Source: an uncultured Armatimonadota bacterium (lineage in GTDB: Bacteria > Armatimonadota > Fimbriimonadia > Fimbriimonadales > Fimbriimonadaceae). From it: a DNA stretch of 64,000 nucleotides. How positions within the stretch are numbered: position 1 is the stretch's first letter; the number at the start of each line of letters is the position of its first letter. Below the pieces are notes generated by a model. That model saw only the letters and a program-made list of their open reading frames with translations, was not told where the DNA came from and did not search any database. The stretch is from contig CAIVDU010000010.1 of the NCBI GenBank assembly GCA_903904815.1, positions 104,692 through 168,691 of the forward strand, given 5' to 3'. Made by a program: the position numbers and the translations under genes. Below, piece after piece: positions 27,563 through 36,565 of the stretch.

Positions 27563-28246
27563 ATGTCGGGACCAGCACTTGCTTTTCGGGATGCGTTGAC
27601 CAGACTGTCGAGCGCGCTTCCCTCCGTTGATGAAAATCTAGCCGACCTCGATATCGAATCCCAGGCCCGAGCCGTGCTTCGGTACGTGGTCCACCAAGTG
27701 CTCTACGGATCCCCCCGAGAGGTGAATCTTGTGGCCCTTGAGACAGGGAAGTGTCCAAATTGTGGTGTCGGGGCGATCTGCAAGAGGAGTCCTTACTGCG
27801 GAGATGAGTGTCGGGAAACCGCCTCGTTTGTCCGCCAATTCCGAAGCGGACTTTCCGAGGGCTCGATCTTCGAGCCTGATCGGCAAGTAGCCTTCGGGCA
27901 GAACCTGTGGTACATGGTCGGCGGCGGGAGACCCTTGCGGCGAGCCCTTATCCCGCCGAAGGACTGGGCTAAGGTGCTGGACCGACAAGGGGGTAAGTGC
28001 GCAACGTGTGAGGGTATCGCGACCACAATCGATCATATCGATACCGCCTGCAATCGCACGATCAACCTGATCGGAGTCTGTGACCCCTGTAGCAAGACGA
28101 AACCGTTTGCCGAAGCCACGGTGGTCAATACCGAACTCTTTCAGAGGAAGATTTCGGAAATCGCAGCGCGAGTTGGCGCAGTGGAGCCGATGAGGCCCTG
28201 CGATCAAGCCGAGACTTGGGACTGGAGGGCTTATTTAAGGGGCTAG
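27563..28246 (+). CDS. HNH-type nuclease-like protein with two zinc-binding motifs
   Basis: This 227-residue protein has an N-terminal helical region, then a zinc-ribbon-like CPNCGVGAICKRSPYCGDEC (four cysteines, about residues 54-74). Near residues 148-184 comes an HNH core: CATCEGIATTIDHID, an asparagine in NRTINL, and VCDPCSKTK. The two CxxC pairs plus the DH pair are the standard zinc-stabilised HNH arrangement. It has no helicase, methylase or phage neighbours, so a restriction or defence role has no contextual support. It starts opposite the kelch genes and ends 5 bp from the convergent deacetylase gene. Confidence 0.72.
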   Translation: MSGPALAFRDALTRLSSALPSVDENLADLDIESQARAVLRYVVHQVLYGSPREVNLVALETGKCPNCGVGAICKRSPYCGDECRETASFVRQFRSGLSEGSIFEPDRQVAFGQNLWYMVGGGRPLRRALIPPKDWAKVLDRQGGKCATCEGIATTIDHIDTACNRTINLIGVCDPCSKTKPFAEATVVNTELFQRKISEIAARVGAVEPMRPCDQAETWDWRAYLRG

Positions 28247-28251
28247 CCTCT

Positions 28252-29139
28252 CTAGTCCTTCTGCAACTCGTCGAGCGTCACGAATCGGAATCCTCGACGC
28301 TTGCACGAGTGGATGAACTCCGCGAGCGTATCAAGGGTGTCTTGAGATCCATCGTGCAGGAGCACGATGCCGCCCGGCGAAATTGCCGCCGTTTCTGATT
28401 CCAGTATCACCTTGTCTCCCGGGTTTGTGTAGTCACCGGGATCGTCGGTCCAAAGCACGGTAGTTAAGCCCTCGCCAACCGCCGCCTCCAGAACGTTTAA
28501 ATCGAAATCGCCCCCCGGTGGTCGGCAGAATCGCGGCGATTTTCCAAGGATGTGTCGAAGGGCGTCGTTGGTCGCACGATACTCCGTGTCAGCCTGCTCG
28601 TCCGTCACCTTAGTCAGCGTAACGTGGCTGTAGGTGTGGTTACCAACCTCAAAACCGGCCGCATTAAGCGACTTAACCAATTCTGGATATTGTTCTGCCA
28701 TGTGCCCGATGACAAAGAAAGTGGCCGGAACATGCTCCTGCTGCAAGATCGAGATCAGCTGAAGCGTGAAATTGGGGTGGGGACCATCGTCGAATGTGAG
28801 GGCGAGTTTCAGGCCCTTCTTTGATCCCCGTCGAATGACAAACTTCTTGAGCTCTTTCGCAGTCAGGCGCTGAAGTTGTGCCTTCACTCGGGCTTGGTCT
28901 GCGTAGACCTCCTTCGCTGCGTCCACCCAATGAGGATCGGTGCTCAGCAATTTGGCTGGATTCACTCGGGCAAAAGCTACCGCGTCCCGGTGCGCTTTGA
29001 TCGTCTTTCCGATGAACTGCTTCGGGGTGTTCGGTTCGCCCGCTGAGAATGCAACGAGCGATAGGGAGCCCGCAACGAGGGAGGCAAGAGAAATTCGGAG
29101 GATGGCTCGATGCATGGCTAAAATCTGCCCGACGCGCAT
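28252..29139 (-). CDS. Secreted polysaccharide deacetylase (NodB/CE4 family)
   Basis: The 295-residue protein has an N-terminal signal peptide (ISLASLVAGSLSLVAFSAGE) and a C-terminal CE4 domain. Motif 1 LTFDDGPHP gives the catalytic base and metal Asp. Motif 2 is NHTYSHVTLT with the two metal histidines. Motif 3 is CRPPGGDF, motif 4 WTDDPGDYTNP, and motif 5 is IVLLHDGS. Such enzymes remove acetyl groups from peptidoglycan, chitin-type oligomers or surface polysaccharide. All catalytic motifs are intact. ATG at 29115 is an alternative start that shortens the n-region. Confidence 0.93.
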   Translation of the reverse strand: MRVGQILAMHRAILRISLASLVAGSLSLVAFSAGEPNTPKQFIGKTIKAHRDAVAFARVNPAKLLSTDPHWVDAAKEVYADQARVKAQLQRLTAKELKKFVIRRGSKKGLKLALTFDDGPHPNFTLQLISILQQEHVPATFFVIGHMAEQYPELVKSLNAAGFEVGNHTYSHVTLTKVTDEQADTEYRATNDALRHILGKSPRFCRPPGGDFDLNVLEAAVGEGLTTVLWTDDPGDYTNPGDKVILESETAAISPGGIVLLHDGSQDTLDTLAEFIHSCKRRGFRFVTLDELQKD

Positions 29140-29156
29140 CCTTATTCGCTACCTGG

Positions 29157-29381
29157 CTACCACTTGAGTTCAAAAGAAGCCCAGCTCATTCGTAAGGCGA
29201 ACGAATGAAGAATGATGAGGATGACTAACAAAAGACCCAAGACCCAGTCATCGGAACGATCACCATAAATCTCGAAAGTCTCTGACCGATCAGTGAGAAG
29301 ACGAAGGCAAACCGACGAAAGCACCAGGATTTGCCAATGCCAGCCCACAAAATTGCCGATGGGAACATCGGGCCTTCTCAT
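29157..29381 (-). CDS. Possible small two-helix membrane protein
   Basis: This 74-residue frame contains two hydrophobic segments (WQILVLSSVCLRLL and VLGLLLVILIILHSFALRMS) separated by a charged loop with TDRSETFEIYGDRSDD. It sits 17 bp upstream of the deacetylase gene on the same strand, but there is no clear ribosome-binding site and no recognised family. It may instead be non-coding. Confidence 0.35.
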   Translation of the reverse strand: MRRPDVPIGNFVGWHWQILVLSSVCLRLLTDRSETFEIYGDRSDDWVLGLLLVILIILHSFALRMSWASFELKW

Positions 29382-29455
29382 GACAATTAACCGTTTCCTC
29401 AGGAAGCATGGTGTGCTGATTGCCAATAATCGAATTGGGCTACCACCGCTGCAAC

Positions 29456-30967
29456 ATGCTTCAATTCGATCCAGAGACTGAACGGATACGACTCGATATG
29501 CTCTCCCGGCTCTCCATCTTGGATACGCCGGTGGAACAGGTGTATCAAGACGCTACGCTGCTGGCATCGCGAGTCTGTGGTACCCCGATCGCACTCTTTA
29601 CTCTGATTGATCAGGATCGGCAGTGGTTCAAGGCAAAGGTCGGAGTGGACGTCAACGAGACTCCTCGTGAGTATTCGTTTTGCTCCCACGCGATCAACAA
29701 GGAAGGGCCTACCGTCATAGAGGATGCATCGCTGGACGAGGCCTTCGCAGAGAATCCACTGGTTACGGGCGACTTCCACCTTCGCTTTTATGCAGGCGTT
29801 CCAGTTCACGCGTCGAACGTGCCGGTCGGGACGCTTTGCGTGATTGACCGGGAGGCACGTTCCTTGAGTAAGGAACAGCTTGAGTCGCTCGAAGCCTTAG
29901 CCCGGCAGCTTTCGTCCGTTTTGGAGCTAAGGCTCTTAAGCCGAGCGACGGTCTACCGAGAGGCCGCACTCAGCGATGCCTTGGTACGTGCCGAAGAGCT
30001 CAGGTCTCTCTCTGACTATTCCGCCCGCAGGTTCGAAAGTCTATTCGAAGGCATGCCAGTTGCCGGAATGACTCTTGATCTCCAGGGGAATGTCATGGAG
30101 TGGAATGAGATGAGCGAGAAGCTCTTCGGTTATTCCGCCACCGAGATATTCGGGCGCAACTTTGTCGACACGGTCGTGCCCTCAATCATCCGCGACCAAG
30201 CCCACCGGTGGTTCAAGGAGGCACTCCATGCAGGAGGATCTGAAACGGAAGAGGGACAGGCGCTGAGAAACGACGGCACGTCGATCCTATTGTTGGCCCG
30301 GACGCTTCCTCTCTATGCCCCAACCGGGGAACTGGTAGGCATGATCTGCGCCGCTGTCGACATCACAGAAAGGAAGCGGACCGAAGATCTTCTTTTCGAA
30401 AGCAACCAGTTGGTGGAAAGCCAGCGGGATGCCTTGGCAGTAGCCAATGCGCAACTCGAAGTGATCGCCTCCACCGACGGCCTCACCGGGCTGCGAAATC
30501 GTCGGTCTTTCGAAGAGTATCTGGACGTAGCGTTCGCCGGTGCAAAGCGATACGGCGATCCGCTTTCCGTTTTATTGCTCGACGTTGACAAGTTTAAGTC
30601 AATCAATGACGGCCTTGGGCATGCCATCGGTGACGAAGTCCTTCGCAACGTGGCCGAGGTCATCCGTTCCAGCGTGCGAGAGTGCGACTTCGCCGGGCGA
30701 TTTGGCGGTGAAGAGTTCATTCTCGTTCTCCAAAAGACCGGCTATGCGGGCGCAGTGGTCTTAGCAGAAAGAATTCGAGCTGCTGTGGAGGCTTCGAAGT
30801 GGATCGACCAAAGCGTGACCGTAAGCATCGGGGTGGCTGCCTTGACGGCCGATCTAACCGACAAGGAAGAACTCGTACGTCGTGCCGACCAAGCGATGTA
30901 TAAAGCCAAACGACTTGGAAGAAACCGAGTGGTCGCAAACCAACAGACTCCAACCGGATTCGCATAA
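29456..30967 (+). CDS. Diguanylate cyclase with GAF and PAS sensor domains
   Basis: This 503-residue cytoplasmic signalling protein should make cyclic di-GMP. A GAF domain fills about residues 15-165 (FTLIDQDRQWFKAKVGVDV, FYAGVPVHASNVPVGTLCVI). A PAS domain follows (about 195-315; LFEGMPVAGMTLDLQGNVME). The GGDEF domain starts with the family's STDGLTGLRNRR and has active-site GGEEF (about residues 417-421). An RxxD inhibitory site (RECD, 408-411) lies exactly five residues upstream, so product feedback is expected. There are no transmembrane segments. ATG at 29456 is preferred over a TTG 12 codons earlier. It is transcribed alone. Confidence 0.94.
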   Translation: MLQFDPETERIRLDMLSRLSILDTPVEQVYQDATLLASRVCGTPIALFTLIDQDRQWFKAKVGVDVNETPREYSFCSHAINKEGPTVIEDASLDEAFAENPLVTGDFHLRFYAGVPVHASNVPVGTLCVIDREARSLSKEQLESLEALARQLSSVLELRLLSRATVYREAALSDALVRAEELRSLSDYSARRFESLFEGMPVAGMTLDLQGNVMEWNEMSEKLFGYSATEIFGRNFVDTVVPSIIRDQAHRWFKEALHAGGSETEEGQALRNDGTSILLLARTLPLYAPTGELVGMICAAVDITERKRTEDLLFESNQLVESQRDALAVANAQLEVIASTDGLTGLRNRRSFEEYLDVAFAGAKRYGDPLSVLLLDVDKFKSINDGLGHAIGDEVLRNVAEVIRSSVRECDFAGRFGGEEFILVLQKTGYAGAVVLAERIRAAVEASKWIDQSVTVSIGVAALTADLTDKEELVRRADQAMYKAKRLGRNRVVANQQTPTGFA

Positions 30968-31094
30968 ACATCGTCGGGCTGTCACCTAAAACCGTGTAGT
31001 CTAGAGCCACGTGGGTTGCAAACCAGCCCAGAAATTCCGAGGGAGCGCGGGGGCAATCGACGATGGGCATCACAACGAACGTTTTCGAGGCGAC

Positions 31095-33065
31095 ATGTCC
31101 AGCCTAGACCCAGCCTTGGCTGTCCGGGCGGAGCAATTCTCAGCCGCTCTCGTTCGATTTGATGCCCAGGGCGGCCTTCTCGGACACATCAGTCAGGGCC
31201 ACCGTTATTTTGGGTTCAACCTCGGCGAGCTGGATGGCGTGGCCGGGGTCTGGTACCGAGAATGGTCGCCGGGGGCACGAAGCGTCGCTCTCACGGGCGA
31301 CTTCAACGGATGGGACCGTTCGAGCCATTCCCTGACTCGAGACGAATTTGGAACCTGGAGTCTATTCGTCCCCGAATCGACTGCCCCGCGTCACGGATCT
31401 CTCGTCAAGGTTCATATCGTCGGAGAGGATGGCGGCGCCATGGATCGGATCCCGGCTTACGCACGACGGGTGATCCAAAACGAATCCCGTGATTTTTCGT
31501 GCCAAGTCTGGCTGCCACCGGAGTACGAATGGGACCACTCGCCGCCTTCTCCGAACTCCGCTCTTCGCATTTACGAGACCCACATTGGGATGGCCGGTGA
31601 GGAAGGGAAGGTCAGTTCGTTTGCTGAATTCGAGCAACAGGTCCTCCCGCGAGTCGCGCGCCTCGGATATACCGCGATTCAGATCATGGCCGTCCAAGAG
31701 CACCCCTACTACGGTTCTTTTGGCTATCATGTCAGCTCCTTCTTTGCCGTCTCCTCGCGATTCGGAACCCCGGAAGAGTTCAAATCGCTCGTAGATAGAG
31801 CGCACGGACTGGGGCTCAAAGTGTTCCTCGATTTGGTTCATAGTCACTCGGTAAAGAACGTTCGCGAGGGACTCAGCCGGTTCGACGGGACCGACCATCA
31901 GTATTTTCATGCCGGTGGTCGTGGAATGCATCCCGCCTGGGACTCACTCCTATTCGACTACTCGAAATACGAAGTCCAGCGATTCCTGCTCTCAAACATT
32001 CGTTTCTGGATCGAAGAGTTTCGACTAGACGGTTTTCGATTCGATGGGGTCACGAGCATGCTCTACTTAGACCACGGCCTCGGGCGCGAGTTCGGGGATT
32101 GGGAAGGCTATTTCGGGTCGAACGTCGATCAGGATGCGTTGGTCTACCTCCAGTTGGCCAATGCACTCCTCCACGACCTAAACCCTGGGGCGGTCAGCGT
32201 GGCTGAGGATGTGTCTGGCATGCCAGGAATGGCGCGTCCGCAGATCGAGGGCGGCATCGGCTTCGACTACCGACTCGCGATGGGTATCCCCGATTACTGG
32301 ATAAAAACCCTGAAAGAACGACGAGACGAGGACTGGCAGTTGGGCGAAATTTGGTCGGTCCTCCTGAATCGTCGTTTCGATGAAAAGCATGTGGCCTACG
32401 CGGAATCGCACGACCAGGCCCTAGTCGGGGACAAGACCATTGCGTTTCGGTTGATGGGAGACGCCATGTATAACGGAATGTCCCACAGTCAGCGAACTCC
32501 CTTGATCGACCGTGGGTTGGCCCTCCACAAGCTGATTCGCCTCCTTACATTCAGCCTCGGCGGGGACGCATGGCTTTCATTCATGGGGAATGAATTTGGG
32601 CATCCCGAGTGGATCGATTTTCCCCGTGAGGGAAATAACTGGAGCTATCACTACGCCAGGCGTCAGTGGTCGCTCCTCGACAATCCCTTGCTCTACTACC
32701 AAGATCTAAACGCATTCGATCGAGCGCTGATGGACTTGGATGAGAAGTATCACCTGCTCAAATCAACCCTCATTGAGCAGCTATCAGTGCATGAGGAGGC
32801 AAAGCGAATTGTCTACCGCAGGGGAGAATTGGTCATTGCGGTAAACCTGCACGGAACCGAGTCTTACGCGGATTTGCGGATTCCTGTGCCCGACCGCCGC
32901 GACTACGAAACCGTCCTCAGCTCCGACGACTCGAGTTTCGCCGGGCTCGGTCGTGTCGTGACCGGCACACGCTATCCCATCCAGCACAGAGCCTTCCAGG
33001 GTCGCGACCAAAGCCTTCAGATCTATCTGCCCAGTAGAACCGCGCTCGTACTTCGACCAATTTGA
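31095..33065 (+). CDS. glgB: 1,4-alpha-glucan (glycogen) branching enzyme, GH13
   Basis: The enzyme forms alpha-1,6 branches in glycogen. The 656-residue protein has a CBM48 N-terminal domain (VALTGDFNGWDR), a GH13 barrel and an all-beta C-terminal domain. The catalytic residues are visible: nucleophile D317 in FRFDGVTSM, acid/base E371 in VAEDVSGMPG and D440 in ESHDQALVG. The length and the motifs YGSFGYHVSSFF and MGNEFGHPEWIDFPREG are closer to the eukaryotic/archaeal-like GBE1 group than to enteric GlgB. ATG at 31095 is chosen since the upstream codons are rich in Gly/His and not family-like. No other glycogen genes are adjacent. Confidence 0.92.
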   Translation: MSSLDPALAVRAEQFSAALVRFDAQGGLLGHISQGHRYFGFNLGELDGVAGVWYREWSPGARSVALTGDFNGWDRSSHSLTRDEFGTWSLFVPESTAPRHGSLVKVHIVGEDGGAMDRIPAYARRVIQNESRDFSCQVWLPPEYEWDHSPPSPNSALRIYETHIGMAGEEGKVSSFAEFEQQVLPRVARLGYTAIQIMAVQEHPYYGSFGYHVSSFFAVSSRFGTPEEFKSLVDRAHGLGLKVFLDLVHSHSVKNVREGLSRFDGTDHQYFHAGGRGMHPAWDSLLFDYSKYEVQRFLLSNIRFWIEEFRLDGFRFDGVTSMLYLDHGLGREFGDWEGYFGSNVDQDALVYLQLANALLHDLNPGAVSVAEDVSGMPGMARPQIEGGIGFDYRLAMGIPDYWIKTLKERRDEDWQLGEIWSVLLNRRFDEKHVAYAESHDQALVGDKTIAFRLMGDAMYNGMSHSQRTPLIDRGLALHKLIRLLTFSLGGDAWLSFMGNEFGHPEWIDFPREGNNWSYHYARRQWSLLDNPLLYYQDLNAFDRALMDLDEKYHLLKSTLIEQLSVHEEAKRIVYRRGELVIAVNLHGTESYADLRIPVPDRRDYETVLSSDDSSFAGLGRVVTGTRYPIQHRAFQGRDQSLQIYLPSRTALVLRPI

Positions 33066-33242
33066 ACGGGTGTTATACAACAGCGGTGGGGTCGCATCGA
33101 CCGAGTTGTTCATGACTTCCAAGGAGATCTCGTCTCTCAAACACCATACGTCTCCGAAAGGTCAATGATTCTTAAAGAATATAACCGGCAAATCCGATAG
33201 GCGCCATTCCGAACGTATGACGGCTTCCCATAATGGTCATCA

Positions 33243-34106
33243 ATGCTCCTAGCCAAGGATATTGCCCAATTGATGGCCACCTATCCGTATAGCACCGGCC
33301 CCCAACTTTCCCAGACCGAGTTCCGCATGAGGCTCGTGGAAGATTGGCAAATACCAGAGGGAGCCAGAGTCCTTGAAATTGGATGTGGCCAGGGAGACAC
33401 GACGGCCGCGTTGGCCAATGCGGTTGGTGCATCAGGGCATGTGACCGCGGTAGACATTGCGGCCCCCGAATATGGCGCACCGGTCAATCTTGGAGATTCA
33501 GCCGCTCATCTGAAGGCAGGACCGCTGGGAGGTCGTATCGACTTTCGGTTCGAATTCGACGCTTTCGATGGTTCTAACGCATTTCCTAAGGATTCGTTTG
33601 ACTATGTCGTCCTGGCCCATTGCACCTGGTATTTCGAATCGCTCTCGCAGCTACGTCAAACACTTCGAACTGTACGGGCTTGGGCTCCGAAGATCTGTCT
33701 TTCGGAATGGGACCTTGAACCTCGATCTCCTGACCAGATGGCGCACTTGCTGGCGGTTCTGATTCAGGGACAAGTGGAGTCATTCAAGGTTGCGAGTTCA
33801 GCCAACATTCGTACGCCATTCTCGAGAAGAACTCTGAAAGAGATCTTGTCGGGAACGGGTTGGCAGATTAATTCAGAGCACCTGATGGATGCCACGAACT
33901 TGGACGATGCCAGGTGGGAAGTGACCGCCTGTCTCAACGATTCCTTACGCGAGGCCAGCGATCTCCGAATTTCGGATAAGTTTGAATCGTTCCTGGAGAG
34001 TCAAGTGGAGATTCTCAGGAGTACGGCTGAAAACGCGGGTATGCGGCCTCTGTCCGCCTATTCGATCGTGGCAACCAGAATCGCCGTACCTGAGGCGGGT
34101 TCATAG
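33243..34106 (+). CDS. Class I SAM-dependent methyltransferase
   Basis: In this 287-residue protein motif I (VLEIGCGQGDTTAALA) binds S-adenosylmethionine. TAVDIAAPEYG supplies the acidic ribose-binding residue, and DYVVLAHCTWYF is motif II/post I. The C-terminal 100 residues are helical and divergent. The substrate is unknown. It is followed by a convergent gene 8 bp from its stop. Confidence 0.85.
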   Translation: MLLAKDIAQLMATYPYSTGPQLSQTEFRMRLVEDWQIPEGARVLEIGCGQGDTTAALANAVGASGHVTAVDIAAPEYGAPVNLGDSAAHLKAGPLGGRIDFRFEFDAFDGSNAFPKDSFDYVVLAHCTWYFESLSQLRQTLRTVRAWAPKICLSEWDLEPRSPDQMAHLLAVLIQGQVESFKVASSANIRTPFSRRTLKEILSGTGWQINSEHLMDATNLDDARWEVTACLNDSLREASDLRISDKFESFLESQVEILRSTAENAGMRPLSAYSIVATRIAVPEAGS

Positions 34107-34114
34107 CTCGTTCA

Positions 34115-34861
34115 TCACCTTCGGAACTCAAGCCCCAGGGAGAGATAGTTCACGGTCGCATAACTGTAGGCGCTGCCACTCCCGGTTCCTCCGTCGAGGT
34201 AGCGTGCCGAGGCACGGATCCGTGTACCGTCGTTCAGCTTATAACTCAAGTGAAGCCCCAGATCAAGGGCGCCTCCTGCCGGCGCAACCAAACCATCGAA
34301 TTCAAACTCTGCCGCCAATCGGTTCGAAAGGTCCCGTTCCGCGAAGAGGTAGAAGAGTGGCACTGGGCCAATATTGTAGAAAGACGATGTCTTCGAACCT
34401 TGAGTCAATGAGACATCCGCGTCACGCACCTTGAGAGTCCACCCAGCCCTGACATTGGCCCCGAAGATTGGACGCCACTTGTGCCACCAAGTAAACCGGT
34501 AGGAATTGAAGGTGTATCTGCCCAGAGTGTCAACGCCTGGTGCGAACGTTACTCCGTTGAACTTCACGCTCGAGTTGAGTCGGCCAACGCCGCTGAAAGT
34601 CAAAGGCGCGAAAAGGATCCTGTAGCCCGAAGTTTCGTCATCATGGAGTATCGCCGTGAGTCTGGCGAATTGAAAAGGGCCTCGTCCCATCAGATCCCGG
34701 TAGCTGAACTTGTTGCTGTCGGCCGGGATGGCGCACGTGTTGCGGGTCTGGTAGGCGTAGCCGCCCTCTAGGTCAATCCGAGTCTGAGTTTGCCCCTGAG
34801 CGTTCGTCGTAAATAAGGCGAAAATGGGTGCGAGCCAGAGCAGGTTTCTAAGAAACGGCAT
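34115..34861 (-). CDS. Secreted beta-rich protein, possibly outer-membrane barrel
   Basis: The 248-residue protein has a signal peptide (LLWLAPIFALFTTNAQGQ). The rest is alternating hydrophobic/polar strands such as GYRILFAPLTFSGVGRL, YTFNSYRFTWWHKW, GANVRAGWTLKVRDAD, LAAEFEFDGLVA and the final VNYLSLGLEFRR. This pattern, with short turns rich in Asp, Gly and Asn, is that of a small porin-like barrel, though the last residue is Arg rather than the usual aromatic. No family is recognised. ATG at 34861 has AGGA about 9 bp upstream; a GTG at 34888 would lengthen the n-region. Confidence 0.65.
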   Translation of the reverse strand: MPFLRNLLWLAPIFALFTTNAQGQTQTRIDLEGGYAYQTRNTCAIPADSNKFSYRDLMGRGPFQFARLTAILHDDETSGYRILFAPLTFSGVGRLNSSVKFNGVTFAPGVDTLGRYTFNSYRFTWWHKWRPIFGANVRAGWTLKVRDADVSLTQGSKTSSFYNIGPVPLFYLFAERDLSNRLAAEFEFDGLVAPAGGALDLGLHLSYKLNDGTRIRASARYLDGGTGSGSAYSYATVNYLSLGLEFRR

Positions 34862-35085
34862 CAGAAGCAATCCTACCTTAGTGGCCACTTTCCCAGCGGA
34901 TTTAGGAGGATTGCCGGCGCCAATGTAGACTGTTTAGCCTGATAATGAAGGCAGGTAGTGCAAATACTTAGCGCTTATTAGAGATGAAGTCTAGAAATAT
35001 TACGTGTGCTTATAAGTTGCTTTCGAAAGTAGTATCTAGTCTATCGTTGCCGAATGCTGGGCAATGAGGCACACAAGGTTCCCCA

Positions 35086-35748
35086 ATGAAGACTATTTTT
35101 AAGGTTTCCATCATCGCATTAGCTTCGATGCCAGTACTGGCATCAGCGCAAATTTACTTGTACATTCCTAGCGCACAAGATCACTTCGACGTTAGTGGTC
35201 AAGGCGGCGGCGGACCGTTCAATGCTGAGATCCTTTCCGGACCAAGCAAGACGGTCATCGGAACAGAAACGATGTTCTGCGACTCCATTCCTCAGGAGTT
35301 CTATCTCGGCCAGACGTTCGAAGTAACCGTTGAGCGGTTCAATTCTTCCACCAACACGAGCCTTGACCCTTGGGTTATCACTCACGCTGGCTCGGAAGCA
35401 TCTAGTTTCGACGCCGCAAATAATGTGACTCTGTCACAGAAGCAGATCAACTCGGCAATTCAGGGTGTCATCTGGAGCATCGACGGCCAGACGACGGGCA
35501 CCATCACAAGCAGCGACGCCGGCACCGCCAGCTTCGCCAACTACCTGCTGAGCGACGCTCACTCGAAGGGAACCTTCAATGTCGGCGGCTATGCTCGATT
35601 CGATGCTGGTCCCAACTATGCGAACGGAAATGGCGTATTCGGGCAGTCGCAGATCGGAATGGCTCCGGTTCCGGAACCGGCGTCCCTCCTCGCTCTTGGC
35701 CTTCCGGTTGCTGGCCTTGCGTTCCGCAAGCGACGTACAAGCAAGTAA
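35086..35748 (+). CDS. PEP-CTERM sorting domain protein
   Basis: This 220-residue exported protein has a signal peptide (MKTIFKVSIIALASMPVLAS) and a C-terminal sorting signal: VPEPASLLALGLPVAGLAF followed by RKRRTSK. The proline-rich VPEP box, the hydrophobic stretch and the basic tail match the PEP-CTERM/exosortase class, which is cut and anchored with exopolysaccharide. The middle is beta-rich and low in cysteine (a single Cys in the mature part). AAGG 7 bp before the ATG sets the start. No exosortase gene is in the window, so the processing enzyme is elsewhere. Confidence 0.9.
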   Translation: MKTIFKVSIIALASMPVLASAQIYLYIPSAQDHFDVSGQGGGGPFNAEILSGPSKTVIGTETMFCDSIPQEFYLGQTFEVTVERFNSSTNTSLDPWVITHAGSEASSFDAANNVTLSQKQINSAIQGVIWSIDGQTTGTITSSDAGTASFANYLLSDAHSKGTFNVGGYARFDAGPNYANGNGVFGQSQIGMAPVPEPASLLALGLPVAGLAFRKRRTSK

Positions 35749-36168
35749 GGAACTGTTTTTGGGAATCGGTTCCTCCTGGGCGGGGCCGACTCTGAACCTG
35801 GTTTTGTGTGATGTTCGGCGGGGTCGACGCTTTAGCGTCGGCCCTCGTTTGTGTTCTAGAGAAGAAAAGTTGCCGTTCGCAGCGAGCATTTAGCCGTCGG
35901 AGCGCACGCTAGGCATCTCTACTTTTATTCCTTGTTGTGAGCGCCTATCTCATGTCTGCTGCAAACTACCACCTGCCAACTTCCGAAAGTGTGACCGGCA
36001 ACTTAACTAGGTAGTCAAAAGGCCTTAAGGACATGCTATGTCAACAAGTCCCGTGCGATCTCCCGAATCTTGCTAGTTCGGTACTAAAAAGCCGATATGC
36101 GGCTCGATTTGAGGTCGAGGTGTGGAAGTACAGAGTTGGCGAATGACGCTTTGCCAGCGGGAGAGAGA
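35749..36168. other. Intergenic region, 420 bp
   Basis: It contains the terminator-like hairpin at 35821-35844 and then about 320 bp with no supported gene. A frame reading plus from 36097 into the LuxR-type gene is open, but its extra N-terminal residues are not domain-like. Confidence 0.45.
35821..35850 (+). terminator. Probable terminator of the PEP-CTERM gene
   Basis: A 10-bp stem GGGTCGACGC / GCGTCGGCCC (one T-G pair) with loop TTTA, followed by TCGTTTGTGTT. The T tract is weak. It lies 72 bp after the stop codon. Confidence 0.6.
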
Positions 36169-36444
36169 ATGTATAGCGTACCGAATGAAAAATTACCGAC
36201 GTCATCAAATGGCGTCAAGCTCACTGTAAGAGAGATCGAAGTCCTTAGTCTTGTGGCACAAGGCAACAGCAGCAAAGAGGCAGCAGAGGCGCTGTTTGTT
36301 TCTAAGCGAACTGTGGACTTTCATCTGATGAACATCTACCAAAAGCTGCAAGTCACTAATCGACTTCAAGCCTTCCGAGCCGCTACCCGACTAGGGCTTA
36401 TTCCATTCGAGCCTTCGTTTGGTCAAGCTCGGTCCGCCGCCTAA
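36169..36444 (+). CDS. LuxR-type helix-turn-helix protein
   Basis: This 91-residue protein is almost only a LuxR C-terminal DNA-binding domain: LTVREIEVLSLVAQGNSSKE, then AAEALFVSKRTVDFHLMNIY and QKLQVTNRLQAFRAATRLGL. There is no receiver or ligand-binding domain, so it could be a stand-alone regulator or work with a separate sensor. ATG at 36169 follows GGGAGAGAGA, a good ribosome-binding site; an earlier ATG at 36097 lacks one. It lies between a PEP-CTERM gene and the GH127 gene. Confidence 0.87.
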   Translation: MYSVPNEKLPTSSNGVKLTVREIEVLSLVAQGNSSKEAAEALFVSKRTVDFHLMNIYQKLQVTNRLQAFRAATRLGLIPFEPSFGQARSAA

Positions 36445-36565
36445 GACAGGGCAGATCAGAACCTAAAAGAATCAAGAGGACAGATTCTTTGATATCGGGA
36501 CAGAGTTTCGTCGCAACGCAGCGATTGAACTCTGCCCCGATTCTGTTTTGAGCACCGGAAGTAGA

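Noticed and set aside
27318..27758. 146-codon minus frame between kelch and HNH genes
   Set aside because: It overlaps the HNH gene, which has a clear zinc-motif signature in the opposite strand.
27563..28246. HNH protein as part of a restriction or defence system
   Set aside because: No methylase, helicase, toxin or phage gene is adjacent; flanking genes are a secreted protein and a deacetylase.
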